Assembly: GCA_947475525.1 (NCBI GenBank)
Contig: CANJMI010000009.1
Span: 62,001 to 126,000 of the forward strand
From: Polyangiaceae bacterium
Lineage (GTDB): Bacteria > Myxococcota_A > Polyangia > Polyangiales > Polyangiaceae
Length of the DNA stretch: 64,000 nucleotides
Direction of reading: 5' to 3'
A program made the translations under genes and the position numbers. Below are positions 8,842-18,022 of the stretch, piece by piece; within the stretch, counting starts at the first letter, position 1, and each line of letters opens with the position of its first letter. The notes under the pieces were generated by a model. That model saw only the letters and a program-made list of their open reading frames with translations, did not search any database and was not told the origin of the DNA.

Positions 8842-10466
8842 CGAACGATGCGCGCCCCGAGGCGAAAGACCAAGGCAAGAGCGAGCATCACCTGATCGAG
8901 GTGCGTCGCGGCAAGGCGGCCCGGATCCGCGAGCGCGGCGAGAACCCGTTCGCCAACGATGTCGTCGCGGGCGAGCTGCCCCTCACCGACCTCCGCGACG
9001 TGCGTGCGAGCTTTGATGGCGTGCGCGGCGAGGATGGGCGCTACATCGCCGAGACGGTTCTGCCCACCGCCTTTCGCGTCGCCGGCCGCGTGCTCTTCGT
9101 GCGGGGCTTCGGTGGCATGACCTTCGTGCGCCTCCGTGATCGCACCGGTGAATTGCAGGCCGTCTGCGAGGAAGCGGGCCTCGGCGAGGCGTTCGCGCGT
9201 CTCGAGGACCTCGATCTCGGCGACATCGTCGAAGTCGCCGGCACCGCGATGGCGACTAAAAAGGGCGAGCTCTCCATCGCGGCTAAGAGCCTGCGCGTGC
9301 TGACGAAGGCGTTCCGACCGCTCCCCACCAAGACGAGCTTCAAGGATGTCGAGCAGCGCTACCGCATGCGCTACGTCGACCTCGTCGCGAACCCCGAAGT
9401 GTCTCAGGTGTTCCGCGCGCGTTCGCAAATCGTGAGCGCAGTGCGTCGCTTCTTCGACTCGCGCGATTTTCTCGAGGTCGAGACTCCGACGATGCACCCG
9501 CTTATCGGCGGCGCCGTGGCGAAGCCCTTTCGCACGCATCACAACGCCCTCGACATGGAACTCTTCATGCGGATCGCGCCGGAGCTCTACTTGAAGCGCT
9601 TGGTCGTCGGCGGTTTCGAGCGCGTCTACGAGCTTGCGCGCTGCTACCGCAACGAGGGCATCAGTACCCGGCACAATCCGGAGTTCACGATGCTCGAGTA
9701 TTACCAAGCGTACGCGACCTACGAGACGTTGATGGCGCAGACCGAAGAGATGATGCGCTTCGTCGATGCCGAGCTCGCCAAGGCGATGCCCACCGAGCAC
9801 GCGGGCTGGCTCAGCTCACGGCGCTTTACCTTCGAGCGCTTCGAGCGCTTGCCGATGAAAGCCGCGCTCGCCAAGGCACTCGAGCTGGCCGGTCTTCCGC
9901 TCACGGTGACCGACCTCGTCGACCAACCCGACGCGCCGATCAAGGACTGGGCGAAGACCGCCAAGGCCAACGGCCGCGAGCTCGATTGGGCGAATTTTCG
10001 AACCGGAATGAAGAAGTGCACGAGCACCGGTGAGCGCACCTTCGTCGCGTATGAATACGTGGCCGAGCCGTTCCTCACGCGCGATTACCGCGAAGGAGAC
10101 AAGAGCGTGCCGGTGTTCATCACCGACTATCCGTTCGAGGTCTCGCCCCTCGCGCGGAAGCAAGATGCCGACGGTACGCTCGTCGACCGCTTCGAGCTTT
10201 TCATCGACGGCAAGGAAGTGTGCAACGCCTTCAGCGAGTTGAACGACCCCGAAGATCAGGCCTCGCGTTTTCAGTCGCAGGTCGATGCCAAAGAACGCGG
10301 CGCTGAAGAGACGATGGATTACGACCACGATTATATCCGCGCGCTCGAGTACGGCATGCCGCCGGCCGCCGGTTTCGGGATGGGCGTCGATAGGCTCGTG
10401 ATGATGCTGACGGGCTCGCCGTCGATCCGCGACGTTGTCCTGTTTCCGCTCCTCAGGCCGGAATGA
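8838..10466 (+). CDS. lysS: Lysyl-tRNA synthetase (class II)
   Basis: This 542-residue class IIb synthetase charges tRNA-Lys. Residues about 70-140 form the OB-fold anticodon-binding domain ([21 protein letters not shown]). Motif 1 is at [13 protein letters not shown], motif 2 at [20 protein letters not shown], and motif 3 at [12 protein letters not shown] near the C-terminus. The length is slightly above the usual 500 residues because of an insertion around residues 310-400. The start ATG overlaps the prfB stop (ATGA), and its own stop overlaps the next gene's ATG in the same way, so four genes form one tightly coupled operon. Confidence 0.95.
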   Translation: MTNDARPEAKDQGKSEHHLIEVRRGKAARIRERGENPFANDVVAGELPLTDLRDVRASFDGVRGEDGRYIAETVLPTAFRVAGRVLFVRGFGGMTFVRLRDRTGELQAVCEEAGLGEAFARLEDLDLGDIVEVAGTAMATKKGELSIAAKSLRVLTKAFRPLPTKTSFKDVEQRYRMRYVDLVANPEVSQVFRARSQIVSAVRRFFDSRDFLEVETPTMHPLIGGAVAKPFRTHHNALDMELFMRIAPELYLKRLVVGGFERVYELARCYRNEGISTRHNPEFTMLEYYQAYATYETLMAQTEEMMRFVDAELAKAMPTEHAGWLSSRRFTFERFERLPMKAALAKALELAGLPLTVTDLVDQPDAPIKDWAKTAKANGRELDWANFRTGMKKCTSTGERTFVAYEYVAEPFLTRDYREGDKSVPVFITDYPFEVSPLARKQDADGTLVDRFELFIDGKEVCNAFSELNDPEDQASRFQSQVDAKERGAEETMDYDHDYIRALEYGMPPAAGFGMGVDRLVMMLTGSPSIRDVVLFPLLRPE

Positions 10467-12196
10467 GCGTCCAAGTTTTGATTCTGTTTGCGGGCGTCAT
10501 CTTGGCGATGCCCGTCCTCGTCCGGCGTGGACTCGCGCGTATGAAGACCAGCGTGTCGCGCGCTGTGGCGTGGTGGCTCGGCGTCGCTTTCGGTATCGCT
10601 TTCATCGGGCTTACGGCGTACTCGCTGCGTCATCCACCTGCGACCGGGCCGCTCGCGACCTACGACCTGAACCTCGAAATCGTCCGGGCGATCGCGCTCG
10701 TTTCGGGCGTCGTTTACGTCGTTTACACCGCGCTTGGGCTTACCCCTCTCGCGCTCGACATGCTTCAGCGACGCGGCTTCGAGTCGTTCGTCAGCGCGCG
10801 CATGCTCTCGGCCACGAAGAGCGGTTTTCTCACGGTCATCAGTGTGTTGAGCGTGCTCGGCGTTTCCGTCAGCTCATGTGCACTCTGCTCGGTCACGTCG
10901 ATCATGGGCGGCTTCGGTCACGATCTGAAGCGCAAGATCCTCGGCAACACGGCCCACGTCGTCGTGGACGTTGCCGACGCAAAAGGCTTCGCCCATTACG
11001 AAGAGCCGCTCGCGGCCGTGCGCCGGGCTGTCGCTCCTTTCGGCGGAGCGGCGACGCCCGTGGTCGGCGGGGACGCGATGGCCTCGAGCGCGACGAACAC
11101 CGCCGGCGTGTTGCTGCGCGGAATCGAGTCCGACTCGATTGGCGACGTTATCAACCTGAAGAAGAACATCGAGTACGGGAAGTTCGAGTTTCTCACGGAG
11201 CCCCAGAAAATCCTCGAGATCCCGACGGGGGACGTCATCGGTCGCGGCCCCGGCGGCGAGCCCTACCTCAAGACGCCACCATTCTTCCTGCCGGGCATCG
11301 ACCCCCGCGATCTCGCCCAGGACAAGAAGGTGTACCCGGCGATCATCCTCGGTCGCGAGCTTGCAAAATCGCTGCACGTGATGGTCGGCGATCGCATCAC
11401 GCTGTTGTCTCCGATGGGCGATCTAGGTCCCGCGGGCATCATGCCAAAATCGCGGCGGTTCCTCGTCGCGGCCGTGTTTTACAGTGGAATGTACGAGTAC
11501 GACGCGTCGACGGCGTACGTGCTGATGCCCGCCGCACAAGAGTTTTTCGAGATGTCGGGGCGCATCAACAAGATCGACATCCACATTCGCGATCCGGAGG
11601 CGATTCTCTCCGTTCGCCCGGCGCTCGATGCGGTCGTCGCGACTCTTGAATCCGACAGGCGCGCGGGCTCTCCCACGATCAGCCGTGCGCCGGCGAGTGA
11701 AGGAGTCTGGGCGGCCGAGGCGCTCCGTGTCCGCGACTGGAAGGAGATGAACAAAAATCTTTTTAGTGCGCTGAAGCTGGAGAAACTCGCCACGTTCATC
11801 ATCTTGTCCATCGCCATCACGGTGGCGAGTTTTTGCATCATCTGCACGCTCCTCCTGATGGTCACCGAGAAGTCGCGCGAGATCGCCGTCTTGAAAGCCC
11901 TCGGTGCCGCGGACCGTTCGATCATGCTGATTTTCATGATCGAAGGCGTGCTCATCGGCGCCATCGGAACGGGGCTTGGTGTCGCCGTCGCGCTCGCGGC
12001 CTGCCTCGGTCTCGAGTGGTCCGGCGTGCGCCTGGATCCGGACGTCTACTACATCGATCGCTTGCCCGTGAACGTCGACCTTCAAGATTACTCGATGGTC
12101 ACACTCGCGGCTCTCGCGATATGCACGATTGCCACCATCTACCCAGCCTACACGGCGGCGCGTGTCCGACCCGTGGATGGCCTGCGCTACGAGTGA
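10463..12196 (+). CDS. lolC: LolC/LolE-type lipoprotein-releasing ABC transporter permease, N-terminally extended
   Basis: This is an inner-membrane permease of 577 residues. The LolC/E signature segment is at residues about 112-155 ([14 protein letters not shown]...[13 protein letters not shown]). It is followed by a periplasmic domain and three C-terminal helices that include the coupling motif [21 protein letters not shown]. Ahead of the signature are about 100 residues with three extra predicted membrane helices, which the roughly 400-residue E. coli LolC lacks. Only one permease gene is present, so the complex may be a homodimer. The lolD ATPase gene follows after one base. The ATG overlaps the lysS stop. 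The known family role is extracting lipoproteins from the inner membrane, which suits a genome rich in lipoproteins. Confidence 0.85.
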   Translation: MSVQVLILFAGVILAMPVLVRRGLARMKTSVSRAVAWWLGVAFGIAFIGLTAYSLRHPPATGPLATYDLNLEIVRAIALVSGVVYVVYTALGLTPLALDMLQRRGFESFVSARMLSATKSGFLTVISVLSVLGVSVSSCALCSVTSIMGGFGHDLKRKILGNTAHVVVDVADAKGFAHYEEPLAAVRRAVAPFGGAATPVVGGDAMASSATNTAGVLLRGIESDSIGDVINLKKNIEYGKFEFLTEPQKILEIPTGDVIGRGPGGEPYLKTPPFFLPGIDPRDLAQDKKVYPAIILGRELAKSLHVMVGDRITLLSPMGDLGPAGIMPKSRRFLVAAVFYSGMYEYDASTAYVLMPAAQEFFEMSGRINKIDIHIRDPEAILSVRPALDAVVATLESDRRAGSPTISRAPASEGVWAAEALRVRDWKEMNKNLFSALKLEKLATFIILSIAITVASFCIICTLLLMVTEKSREIAVLKALGAADRSIMLIFMIEGVLIGAIGTGLGVAVALAACLGLEWSGVRLDPDVYYIDRLPVNVDLQDYSMVTLAALAICTIATIYPAYTAARVRPVDGLRYE

Positions 12197-12197
12197 C

Positions 12198-12923
12198 ATG
12201 AGCGAAGCTGCATTACAGAACGCGTCCGAGCCCGTCGTCTCGATTCGAGGGCTTCACAAAAAGTTCTTGCACATGGGGCGTGACCTCGCCGTGTTGAACG
12301 GCATCGACCTCGACATCCAGGCAGGCGAAGTGCTCGCCATTGTGGGCAAGAGCGGCGCTGGCAAGAGCACGCTGCTTCACTGCATTGGCACACTCGACGT
12401 GCCCTCCGCCGGCACCATTCGCTTGGTGGGGCAGGAGCTGACCGGGCTTGCCTCCGCGAAGCTTGCAGAGATTCGCAACCGCACCATTGGGTTCGTGTTC
12501 CAGTTCCACCATCTCCTGCCCGAATTCAACGCACTCGAGAACGTGATGATGCCGGGGCTCATTCAGGGGCGTAAGCGCAGCGAGCTCGTCGAGAGGGCGC
12601 GCACCTTGCTCGAGGAGGTCGGCCTTTCGGACCGCGCCACGCACCGGCCGGGCGAGCTCTCGGGCGGTGAACAGCAGCGCGTCGCGCTCGCGCGGGCCCT
12701 CGTCCTCGAGCCGAAGCTCATTCTCGCCGACGAGCCGACGGGCAACCTCGACACCCAGACCAGCGAGGCTATCCACGAGCTATTTTTCAACTCCAGCCGA
12801 CGCCATGGAACGACGATCATCGTTGTGACCCACAACGTCGCGTTCGCGGAGAGCATGCCGCGCATGGTCACGATGCAGGACGGTCGCATCCTCCGTGACG
12901 ATGTCCGTTCGCGCGGCGTGTAA
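12198..12923 (+). CDS. lolD: LolD-type ABC transporter ATPase
   Basis: This 241-residue ATPase has Walker [10 protein letters not shown], the Q-loop [19 protein letters not shown] typical of LolD/MacB-class ATPases, the signature [15 protein letters not shown], and Walker [16 protein letters not shown] 12198 is chosen because it starts one base after the permease stop; upstream in-frame starts would run into the permease gene. It should power lipoprotein release by the adjacent LolC/E-type permease in the inner membrane. Confidence 0.9.
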   Translation: MSEAALQNASEPVVSIRGLHKKFLHMGRDLAVLNGIDLDIQAGEVLAIVGKSGAGKSTLLHCIGTLDVPSAGTIRLVGQELTGLASAKLAEIRNRTIGFVFQFHHLLPEFNALENVMMPGLIQGRKRSELVERARTLLEEVGLSDRATHRPGELSGGEQQRVALARALVLEPKLILADEPTGNLDTQTSEAIHELFFNSSRRHGTTIIVVTHNVAFAESMPRMVTMQDGRILRDDVRSRGV

Positions 12924-12945
12924 GCCCCAAAAGGTACGTTCCGAC

Positions 12946-13605
12946 CTAGTTTACGTCGGGCGAGGAGAGATCGAGATCGTGGTACTGCATCGTCAGCACC
13001 TCGGTGAGAAGCTGGATCCGGGCGGCGACACGCGGCGTCTCGAGGATCCGCTGACGGTGCGTGGAGTCGAGCACGAGGCGGGCTGCGCAGGCGTCGCTGT
13101 AGGCGCCGAGAGGGAGGTCATCCGGGATGCTTGGATCAAAAGTCGGATCGAGTGCGCGTGCGACGCGTCCGAATGCGGCAATAGTCGACCGGAGTGCGAC
13201 GAGCTCGAGTTCGTTGACCTCGCTGTTATCGCACTCGAGAATGTGAGCGCGTGCCCGACGATAAGGCTCCCGAAACGCCAACTCTTCGAGCCTCACACGG
13301 GCACGTCCGACGAGTAGAATATAGAAGCGACCATCGGGGAGCTCTTCGTGTTCGGCGATCGTTCCTACCCCTGCAACGCCACAAATCGCTGGGTTGCCGC
13401 GCATATCCGCGTTCCGATCAGGGACGTGCACGACGCTGAGGCAGCCGTGCGAACGGAGCGCGTCACGGGTCATTGCGCAATAGCGCGGCTCGAACACGTG
13501 AAGCGGCAGTGCCATCCCGGGAAACAGGACGACGCCCCTCAACGGAAACAGCGGCAGCTCCTTGAGAGCCAGCTCAAGGTCAGTGACGTCCCCATGCAAC
13601 ATCAT
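12946..13605 (-). CDS. LON substrate-binding-domain protein
   Basis: The 219 residues match the N-terminal substrate-binding domain of Lon protease without any ATPase or protease domain. The family hallmarks are ELPLFPLRGVVLFPGMALPL near the start and the following LHVFEPRYCAM. Later segments (GVAGVGTIAEHEELPDGRFYILLVGRARVRL) are the usual second half of the beta-barrel. Stand-alone LON-domain proteins of this size are widespread but have no settled function. The gene converges on lolD with 22 bases between the stops. The start is either of two adjacent ATG codons at 13605 and 13602. Confidence 0.85.
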   Translation of the reverse strand: MMLHGDVTDLELALKELPLFPLRGVVLFPGMALPLHVFEPRYCAMTRDALRSHGCLSVVHVPDRNADMRGNPAICGVAGVGTIAEHEELPDGRFYILLVGRARVRLEELAFREPYRRARAHILECDNSEVNELELVALRSTIAAFGRVARALDPTFDPSIPDDLPLGAYSDACAARLVLDSTHRQRILETPRVAARIQLLTEVLTMQYHDLDLSSPDVN

Positions 13606-13667
13606 AAACAGTGTGACATTCCGCCCCCGTGCACGCCCGCACTAATTCGCGCGAAGCGGTCACGGGG

Positions 13668-14354
13668 TCAACCGAACATCTCGACGGCCGAGCCTTGAAT
13701 CGCGTCGGGGGCCTCGAGCGCGTAAAAAACGAGTAGCCGAGCGACATGCTCGGGGGACATTTTCGCAGGAAACGGAGTTTGCGCGAGCATGTCGGTGTCG
13801 GTCGAGCCCGGCAAGATCGCAAGCGATTGAAGGCCCGTGCCGCGGAGCTCGTCCGCGAGCGATTTCGATAAGCCAATCAGGCCCCACTTGGACGCGCTGT
13901 ACGACGCGGCTCCGGGCGAGCCGAGTGTGGCCGAGATGCTGGACACGTGCACGATCCTTCCGCGTCCGGCCGCGAGCATCGAAGGCAAGAGCGCGCGTGA
14001 GAGCAGGAACGGCGCGCGAAGGTTCACGGAGAGCACGCGATCCCAATCGTCAACAGGGGTCTCATGGACGAGTGGGCCACGCACGAGGTCGCCCGCGTTG
14101 TGGATGACGACCCGCGGCGTGCCTTGTTTTGCAAGCAGGTCGCGCGCGGCCTGTGCGAGCGCATCGGCACTCGTAAGGTCGAAGGCGTACTCGTAGGCCT
14201 CGACGCCAAGGGAACGGCATTCGGCGACGGTCTCTTCTTGCCGTGCGCTCGGTCGACCCAACAAGGCGAGGCGCAGTCCCCGGGCCGCGAAGGCACGCGC
14301 GGTTGCACGGCCGATCCCGCGGCTTGCACCCGTGATGACGACCAGCTCGCTCAT
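13668..14354 (-). CDS. Short-chain dehydrogenase/reductase, coupled to folE
   Basis: The product has 228 residues with a complete classical SDR active site: the nucleotide-binding ITGASRGIGRA at residues 6-16, the NAG motif (VVIHNAGDLV), the catalytic Ser in VSSISA and the YSASK Tyr-Lys pair. It starts at ATG 14354, whose bases overlap the stop of the upstream folE gene (ATGA), so the two are translationally coupled. The substrate is not evident from sequence. The FolE linkage makes a pteridine reductase of the FolM or sepiapterin-reductase kind a reasonable inference, but it is unproven. Confidence 0.87.
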   Translation of the reverse strand: MSELVVITGASRGIGRATARAFAARGLRLALLGRPSARQEETVAECRSLGVEAYEYAFDLTSADALAQAARDLLAKQGTPRVVIHNAGDLVRGPLVHETPVDDWDRVLSVNLRAPFLLSRALLPSMLAAGRGRIVHVSSISATLGSPGAASYSASKWGLIGLSKSLADELRGTGLQSLAILPGSTDTDMLAQTPFPAKMSPEHVARLLVFYALEAPDAIQGSAVEMFG

Positions 14355-14953
14355 GGGTGAGCGTCTCCGCCGCCGGCCGTAAGGGCTCCCAATGCGAGCA
14401 TGCGATCGGCGCCTTCGACTTCGCACGTACCGAGGAGGGCGACCGTCTCGACGCGCGCGGAAGGTTGGGCGTCACCGCGGATTGCGAAGCACGTGTGCAC
14501 CATGCGGAGACGTACGATGGCGCCGCGAGCACCGATGGCGTCGAGCAGCGTCTGTCCGATGGCGCGGCCGGCTACCTCTTGCAAGACGAGGCGGCGCGTA
14601 TGCGCGGACACGACCCGAGCTATCGCGCCGAAGCCGACGACGCTGCCGCCCGGGAGGTAGAGCACGTCGGCGTAGCCGTGCGAAGGCAGCAGGTGGTGTG
14701 GACACATCATCGCGGTGGCGATCGACCGCACGAGGACGAGGTCGTTCGAGGTCGCTGCGATTGCGCCTGCTCTCAGTCGCGCGGCCGGCTCGTCCGTGTA
14801 CCCGGAGATGAGCTCATCGCACCACGCGTCGGCGACGAGGCGCCCGGTATCGGCGAGCTCGCCTTCGGGCTCGTGGCCAAGGGCCCGCAGGAATGCGTCG
14901 ATGGCGCGGGCGGCGGCTACTCGGTCGGGGGGCGTCGAACGCTTGCTTTCCAC
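14351..14953 (-). CDS. folE: GTP cyclohydrolase I
   Basis: This enzyme converts GTP to 7,8-dihydroneopterin triphosphate, the first step of folate and other pteridine synthesis, in the cytoplasm. The 200-residue protein has the zinc and catalytic motif MCPHHLLPSHG, the central GFGAIARVVSAHTRRLVLQE segment, and the second zinc-ligand motif VHTCFAIRGD. Those residues match the Cys, His and Cys ligands of the family. The start is GTG 14953, placed 6 bases downstream of a -10-like TAGGGT, so the mRNA may be leaderless. It overlaps the SDR gene by 4 bases. folB, another pteridine gene, lies about 20 kb away at 34117. Confidence 0.88.
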   Translation of the reverse strand: MESKRSTPPDRVAAARAIDAFLRALGHEPEGELADTGRLVADAWCDELISGYTDEPAARLRAGAIAATSNDLVLVRSIATAMMCPHHLLPSHGYADVLYLPGGSVVGFGAIARVVSAHTRRLVLQEVAGRAIGQTLLDAIGARGAIVRLRMVHTCFAIRGDAQPSARVETVALLGTCEVEGADRMLALGALTAGGGDAHP

Positions 14954-14959
14954 GAATGA

Positions 14960-14989
14960 ACCCTAGGCCCAAGCGCCCATGGCGGTAAA
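14960..14989 (-). promoter_or_regulatory. folE promoter, leaderless type
   Basis: On the minus strand TTTACC (14984-14989) and TAGGGT (14960-14965) are 18 bases apart, and the folE GTG follows after 6 bases. The start codon would therefore be at or next to +1. The element lies inside the start region of the divergent hydrolase gene. Confidence 0.45.
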
Positions 14990-16094
14990 GACTTGGCCGA
15001 TGCATAGCCCGGGTGTTAGCCGATCGTCCGTGGCTCCGTTTTTCACGCCTCGCAACGGCACTCGAATTGACCGGCGCGCGTTTCTCTCCGCGCTCGGTGG
15101 AATGCTTGCGCTCGGCGCCTTCGGGCCTGGGGACGCGCTTGCAGCGAAGCATGTCACCTTGGAAAAAGAGGATGCCGCGGAGGGTGAGGGCGCCACGGCC
15201 GCCCCCTCAGGAAAACTCGTACGGATCGATCGGGGGACCGACGGCGTGACGCTGACGTTCGCGCTCGCCAATGCTCCATTTCCGTTGCTCGGCGCACCCT
15301 ACGAGGACCGTTCGGTGTTGGTGTTCGTGCCTCATCACTACCGACTCCCGAAGGATCGACGCCTCGACGCGCTGATTCATTTTCACGGCCACAACAACAC
15401 CGCGGAGGGTGCCGTCCATGAGCACGCACTTCGCGAGCAGCTCGCCGAGAGCAAGCAGAACGCCATCCTCATCGCGCCGCAGGGCCCTGTGCGCGCAGCC
15501 GATTCCAACGGTGGAAAGCTCGAACACAAGGGTGGCCTGCGACGCATGACCGACGAGCTTGCGCGCGAGCTCGCAAAGCCGAGCCTTAAGCGCATCCTCG
15601 GCCCGAGCGCGACCACCGCTGCGAAGAGCTTCGGAACCGTCTGTCTCTCGGCGCACTCGGGTGGCTACCGGGTGGCCGCCGCGTGCCTGATGCAGGGTGA
15701 AGTCGAGGTGACGGAGGTGTACCTCTTCGACGCGCTCTATGGCGCAGGACCGTCGTTCCGCGCGTGGCTGAAAGCCGGGGGCGGCAAGCGTCGCCACCAT
15801 AAGCTCATCAGCACGTACGCGACGCCTCCCGTCCGCGCCAACAACCTTGTCTTAATGGCGGAGCTCCGCGCGGATGGCTTCAACGTGCTCCATGAACTGA
15901 AGCCGGGTGAGCTGTCACGCAAGGCGTTGACCGACGGCCGGGCGATCTTCATCGCGTCGCCTCTCGACCACGGTGGCGTCACGCATCGCCACAACAATTT
16001 ACGCGATTGCCTCTACGCCTCGCAGCTCCACCGCCATCAAAAGAGCGACTGGTTCGACAACAAGAACGCGGCTCGCCAGATCGACAGTCGCTAA
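14979..16094 (+). CDS. Tat-exported alpha/beta hydrolase
   Basis: Up to 371 residues are encoded. A twin-arginine signal (RIDRRAFLSALGG, followed by a hydrophobic stretch and ALA-AK) sits about 27 residues in, so export of a folded protein by Tat is predicted. The mature part shows hydrolase landmarks: the oxyanion-type HFHGHNN strand, the nucleophile elbow LSAHSGGYRV, a possible acidic residue in LFDALYG, and a C-terminal His in SPLDHGGVTHRH. The substrate is unknown. ATG 14979 is used here; ATG 15000 is an alternative that leaves a more ordinary Tat signal and clears the folE promoter. Confidence 0.72.
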   Translation: MAVKTWPMHSPGVSRSSVAPFFTPRNGTRIDRRAFLSALGGMLALGAFGPGDALAAKHVTLEKEDAAEGEGATAAPSGKLVRIDRGTDGVTLTFALANAPFPLLGAPYEDRSVLVFVPHHYRLPKDRRLDALIHFHGHNNTAEGAVHEHALREQLAESKQNAILIAPQGPVRAADSNGGKLEHKGGLRRMTDELARELAKPSLKRILGPSATTAAKSFGTVCLSAHSGGYRVAAACLMQGEVEVTEVYLFDALYGAGPSFRAWLKAGGGKRRHHKLISTYATPPVRANNLVLMAELRADGFNVLHELKPGELSRKALTDGRAIFIASPLDHGGVTHRHNNLRDCLYASQLHRHQKSDWFDNKNAARQIDSR

Positions 16095-16143
16095 GCGGGA
16101 TCGAAGGCGTGGCTGCGCGGACACTGCGCCTTTCCGTTTGCGT

Positions 16144-17871
16144 TCACTCGTAGAGTTCCGTTGTGTCGGCCACCGCGTCGTCGGCGAAGAGCGCTTCCTC
16201 GTAGTTTGGAACCAGCGCGGATTCCGCCCACCGACTGGCAAGCTCCGCCGCGATGCGGTCGAGAAGCGCGCGAGTGCTCTCGCGATCGACGGCCGAGATC
16301 AGCACGGCATCGTCACGACCGAGCACGAGCCGTGCGCTGTCCGCCGGGTCGAGAAGATCCGCCTTGTTGTAGACGAGGAGCCGCGGCAGCCTGCCGAGGT
16401 CGAGCTCTTGCAGGAGCGTTTCCGTCGTCGCGATTTGCTGTTCGCGATCGGGGTCGGCCGCATCGATCACGTGCAACAACAGATCTGCATCGGCGGTCTC
16501 CTCGAAAGTCGCCCGGAATGCGGCGAACAAATCCTTCGGTAAATCGCGGATGAAACCCACCGTATCGGTAATGACCACCTCGCGCTCCTGCGGAAAGCGC
16601 AAGCGTCGCGAGCGCGTGTCCAGGGTCGCGAAGAGTCTGTTTTCAGCGGTGACGTCGGAGTCCGTGAGCGTGTTGAGGAGGGTACTTTTGCCCGCGTTCG
16701 TGTACCCGACGATGGAGACGATAGGGACTTCATTGCGGCGCCGCTTCGCCCGCCGTTGACGACGCTGCTTCTGAAGCTTCTCGAGGCGGTCCTCGAGCAC
16801 GGTCACCCGTTCGCGTGCGCGGCGGCGGCCGATCTCGAGTTTTGTTTCACCCGGTCCACGCCCGCCAATGCCGCCCGTCAGGCGTGAAAGGGAGTCATCC
16901 TTTTGGCCGAGTCGCGGCAACGCGTACTTCAGCTGAGCGAGCTCGACCTGCAATTTGCCGTCAACCGACTCGGCGCGTTGCGCGAAGATATCCAAGATCA
17001 GTTGCGTGCGATCGATCACCTTGAGGTCGCTCTCTTGGGAGATGGCGGAGGCCTGCGACGGTGAAAGGTTTTGATCGAAAATCAGGGTCGTTGATTCGCA
17101 CTCGAACGCCCTCAGCAAAATCTCGTCGAGTTTGCCTTTGCCCAGTAAATACTTGGGGTCGAAGCGTTCTCTCAGCTGGACGAAGCGATCCATCACTTCG
17201 ACTCCGGCCGTGCGCGCAAGCTCCTCGAGCTCGCGGAGACGCGCTTCGGCTTCCCGTAAGGCGCCCGGGCGTTTTCGGTCGCCCACGTGGACGAGAATGG
17301 CGCGACCGTCTTTTGCATCGACGCTGCGTGTGCGCGAGAGCCGAGCGAACTCTTCTTCGAGCCCTGTGATGAGCTCGCCGAAATTGACGTCGAGTTGGCT
17401 CGGATGGATCGGCCCTACCGCGCGGTACGGTGGGTCGCCGTCTTTGTGGGGTGGGGTGTTGTAGGCGTATTGGATCGCGCGGACCTCGCCTTCGGGCGAA
17501 AGCATGAGCGCACACACGAGGTCGAGGCGCAGGCGAACGAGATCGAGGTAATCGTCCCGGCTCAGCTCCTCGCCATAGAGGTGCGTGTGCACGAGGCGGA
17601 GTGCGCGGAAGCGACCCTGCGCGGCGCGAAGACGGCCGATGTCGGGCAGCATCAAACGGGACGAATCGCCGACGATCACGGTGTCGATCACGCCTGAGCG
17701 GTGCACGAGTACGCCGACCTGGCGTCGGGCCTCTTTCGACGCATCGACGAGTGTTTTGATGAGCTCCGGCGAGGCAATTTGTGCGAGCGGCACTTTGCGA
17801 CGGTAGAGCCGTTCGAGCACTTGAATGGAGTGCGGGCTTAGCCCAGCGGTGTTGCCGTCGATCGTGCTCAT
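16144..17871 (-). CDS. hflX: HflX family ribosome-associated GTPase, N-terminally extended
   Basis: HflX binds 50S or 70S ribosomes and can split stalled ribosomes during stress. The 575-residue protein contains the HflX N-terminal domain (LGKGKLDEILLRAF), the family signature GGIGGRGPGETKLE, a basic coiled segment rich in Arg and Lys, and a complete G domain: G1 GYTNAGKST, G3 DTVGF and G4 NKAD. Around 150 residues precede the usual HflX start (FVQLRERFDPKYLLGKGKL), an extension absent from the 426-residue E. coli protein. ATG 17871 is selected because residues upstream of it look like noncoding frame. It is divergent from the repeat-bearing lipoprotein at 18023. Confidence 0.92.
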   Translation of the reverse strand: MSTIDGNTAGLSPHSIQVLERLYRRKVPLAQIASPELIKTLVDASKEARRQVGVLVHRSGVIDTVIVGDSSRLMLPDIGRLRAAQGRFRALRLVHTHLYGEELSRDDYLDLVRLRLDLVCALMLSPEGEVRAIQYAYNTPPHKDGDPPYRAVGPIHPSQLDVNFGELITGLEEEFARLSRTRSVDAKDGRAILVHVGDRKRPGALREAEARLRELEELARTAGVEVMDRFVQLRERFDPKYLLGKGKLDEILLRAFECESTTLIFDQNLSPSQASAISQESDLKVIDRTQLILDIFAQRAESVDGKLQVELAQLKYALPRLGQKDDSLSRLTGGIGGRGPGETKLEIGRRRARERVTVLEDRLEKLQKQRRQRRAKRRRNEVPIVSIVGYTNAGKSTLLNTLTDSDVTAENRLFATLDTRSRRLRFPQEREVVITDTVGFIRDLPKDLFAAFRATFEETADADLLLHVIDAADPDREQQIATTETLLQELDLGRLPRLLVYNKADLLDPADSARLVLGRDDAVLISAVDRESTRALLDRIAAELASRWAESALVPNYEEALFADDAVADTTELYE

Positions 17872-17985
17872 TCTTGCGGTCTTGTTGTGCGTGTGGCGCC
17901 GGACGTGGCCCGAGCAGCGAATGCAACCATACCACTCGCGAGCGACGGCGCTCGTGGCCCGTTGCGCGCGATCGATGCGCGGTAG

Positions 17986-18015
17986 TGGCGTTCGGGAAGC
18001 GAAGGTCGGTAGACT
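17986..18015 (+). promoter_or_regulatory. Possible leaderless promoter of the 18023 lipoprotein gene
   Basis: A -10-like TAGACT (18010-18015) lies 7 bases before the ATG at 18023. The -35 region (TGGCGT at 17986-17991, spacer 18) is weak. Confidence 0.3.
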
Positions 18016-18022
18016 GGCCTTC

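Noticed and set aside
12924-12945. Rho-independent terminators between convergent genes such as lolD and the LON-like gene.
   Set aside because: No stable hairpin followed by a T-run was found here or at the other convergent ends (16095-16143, 22067-22075, 55584-55611).
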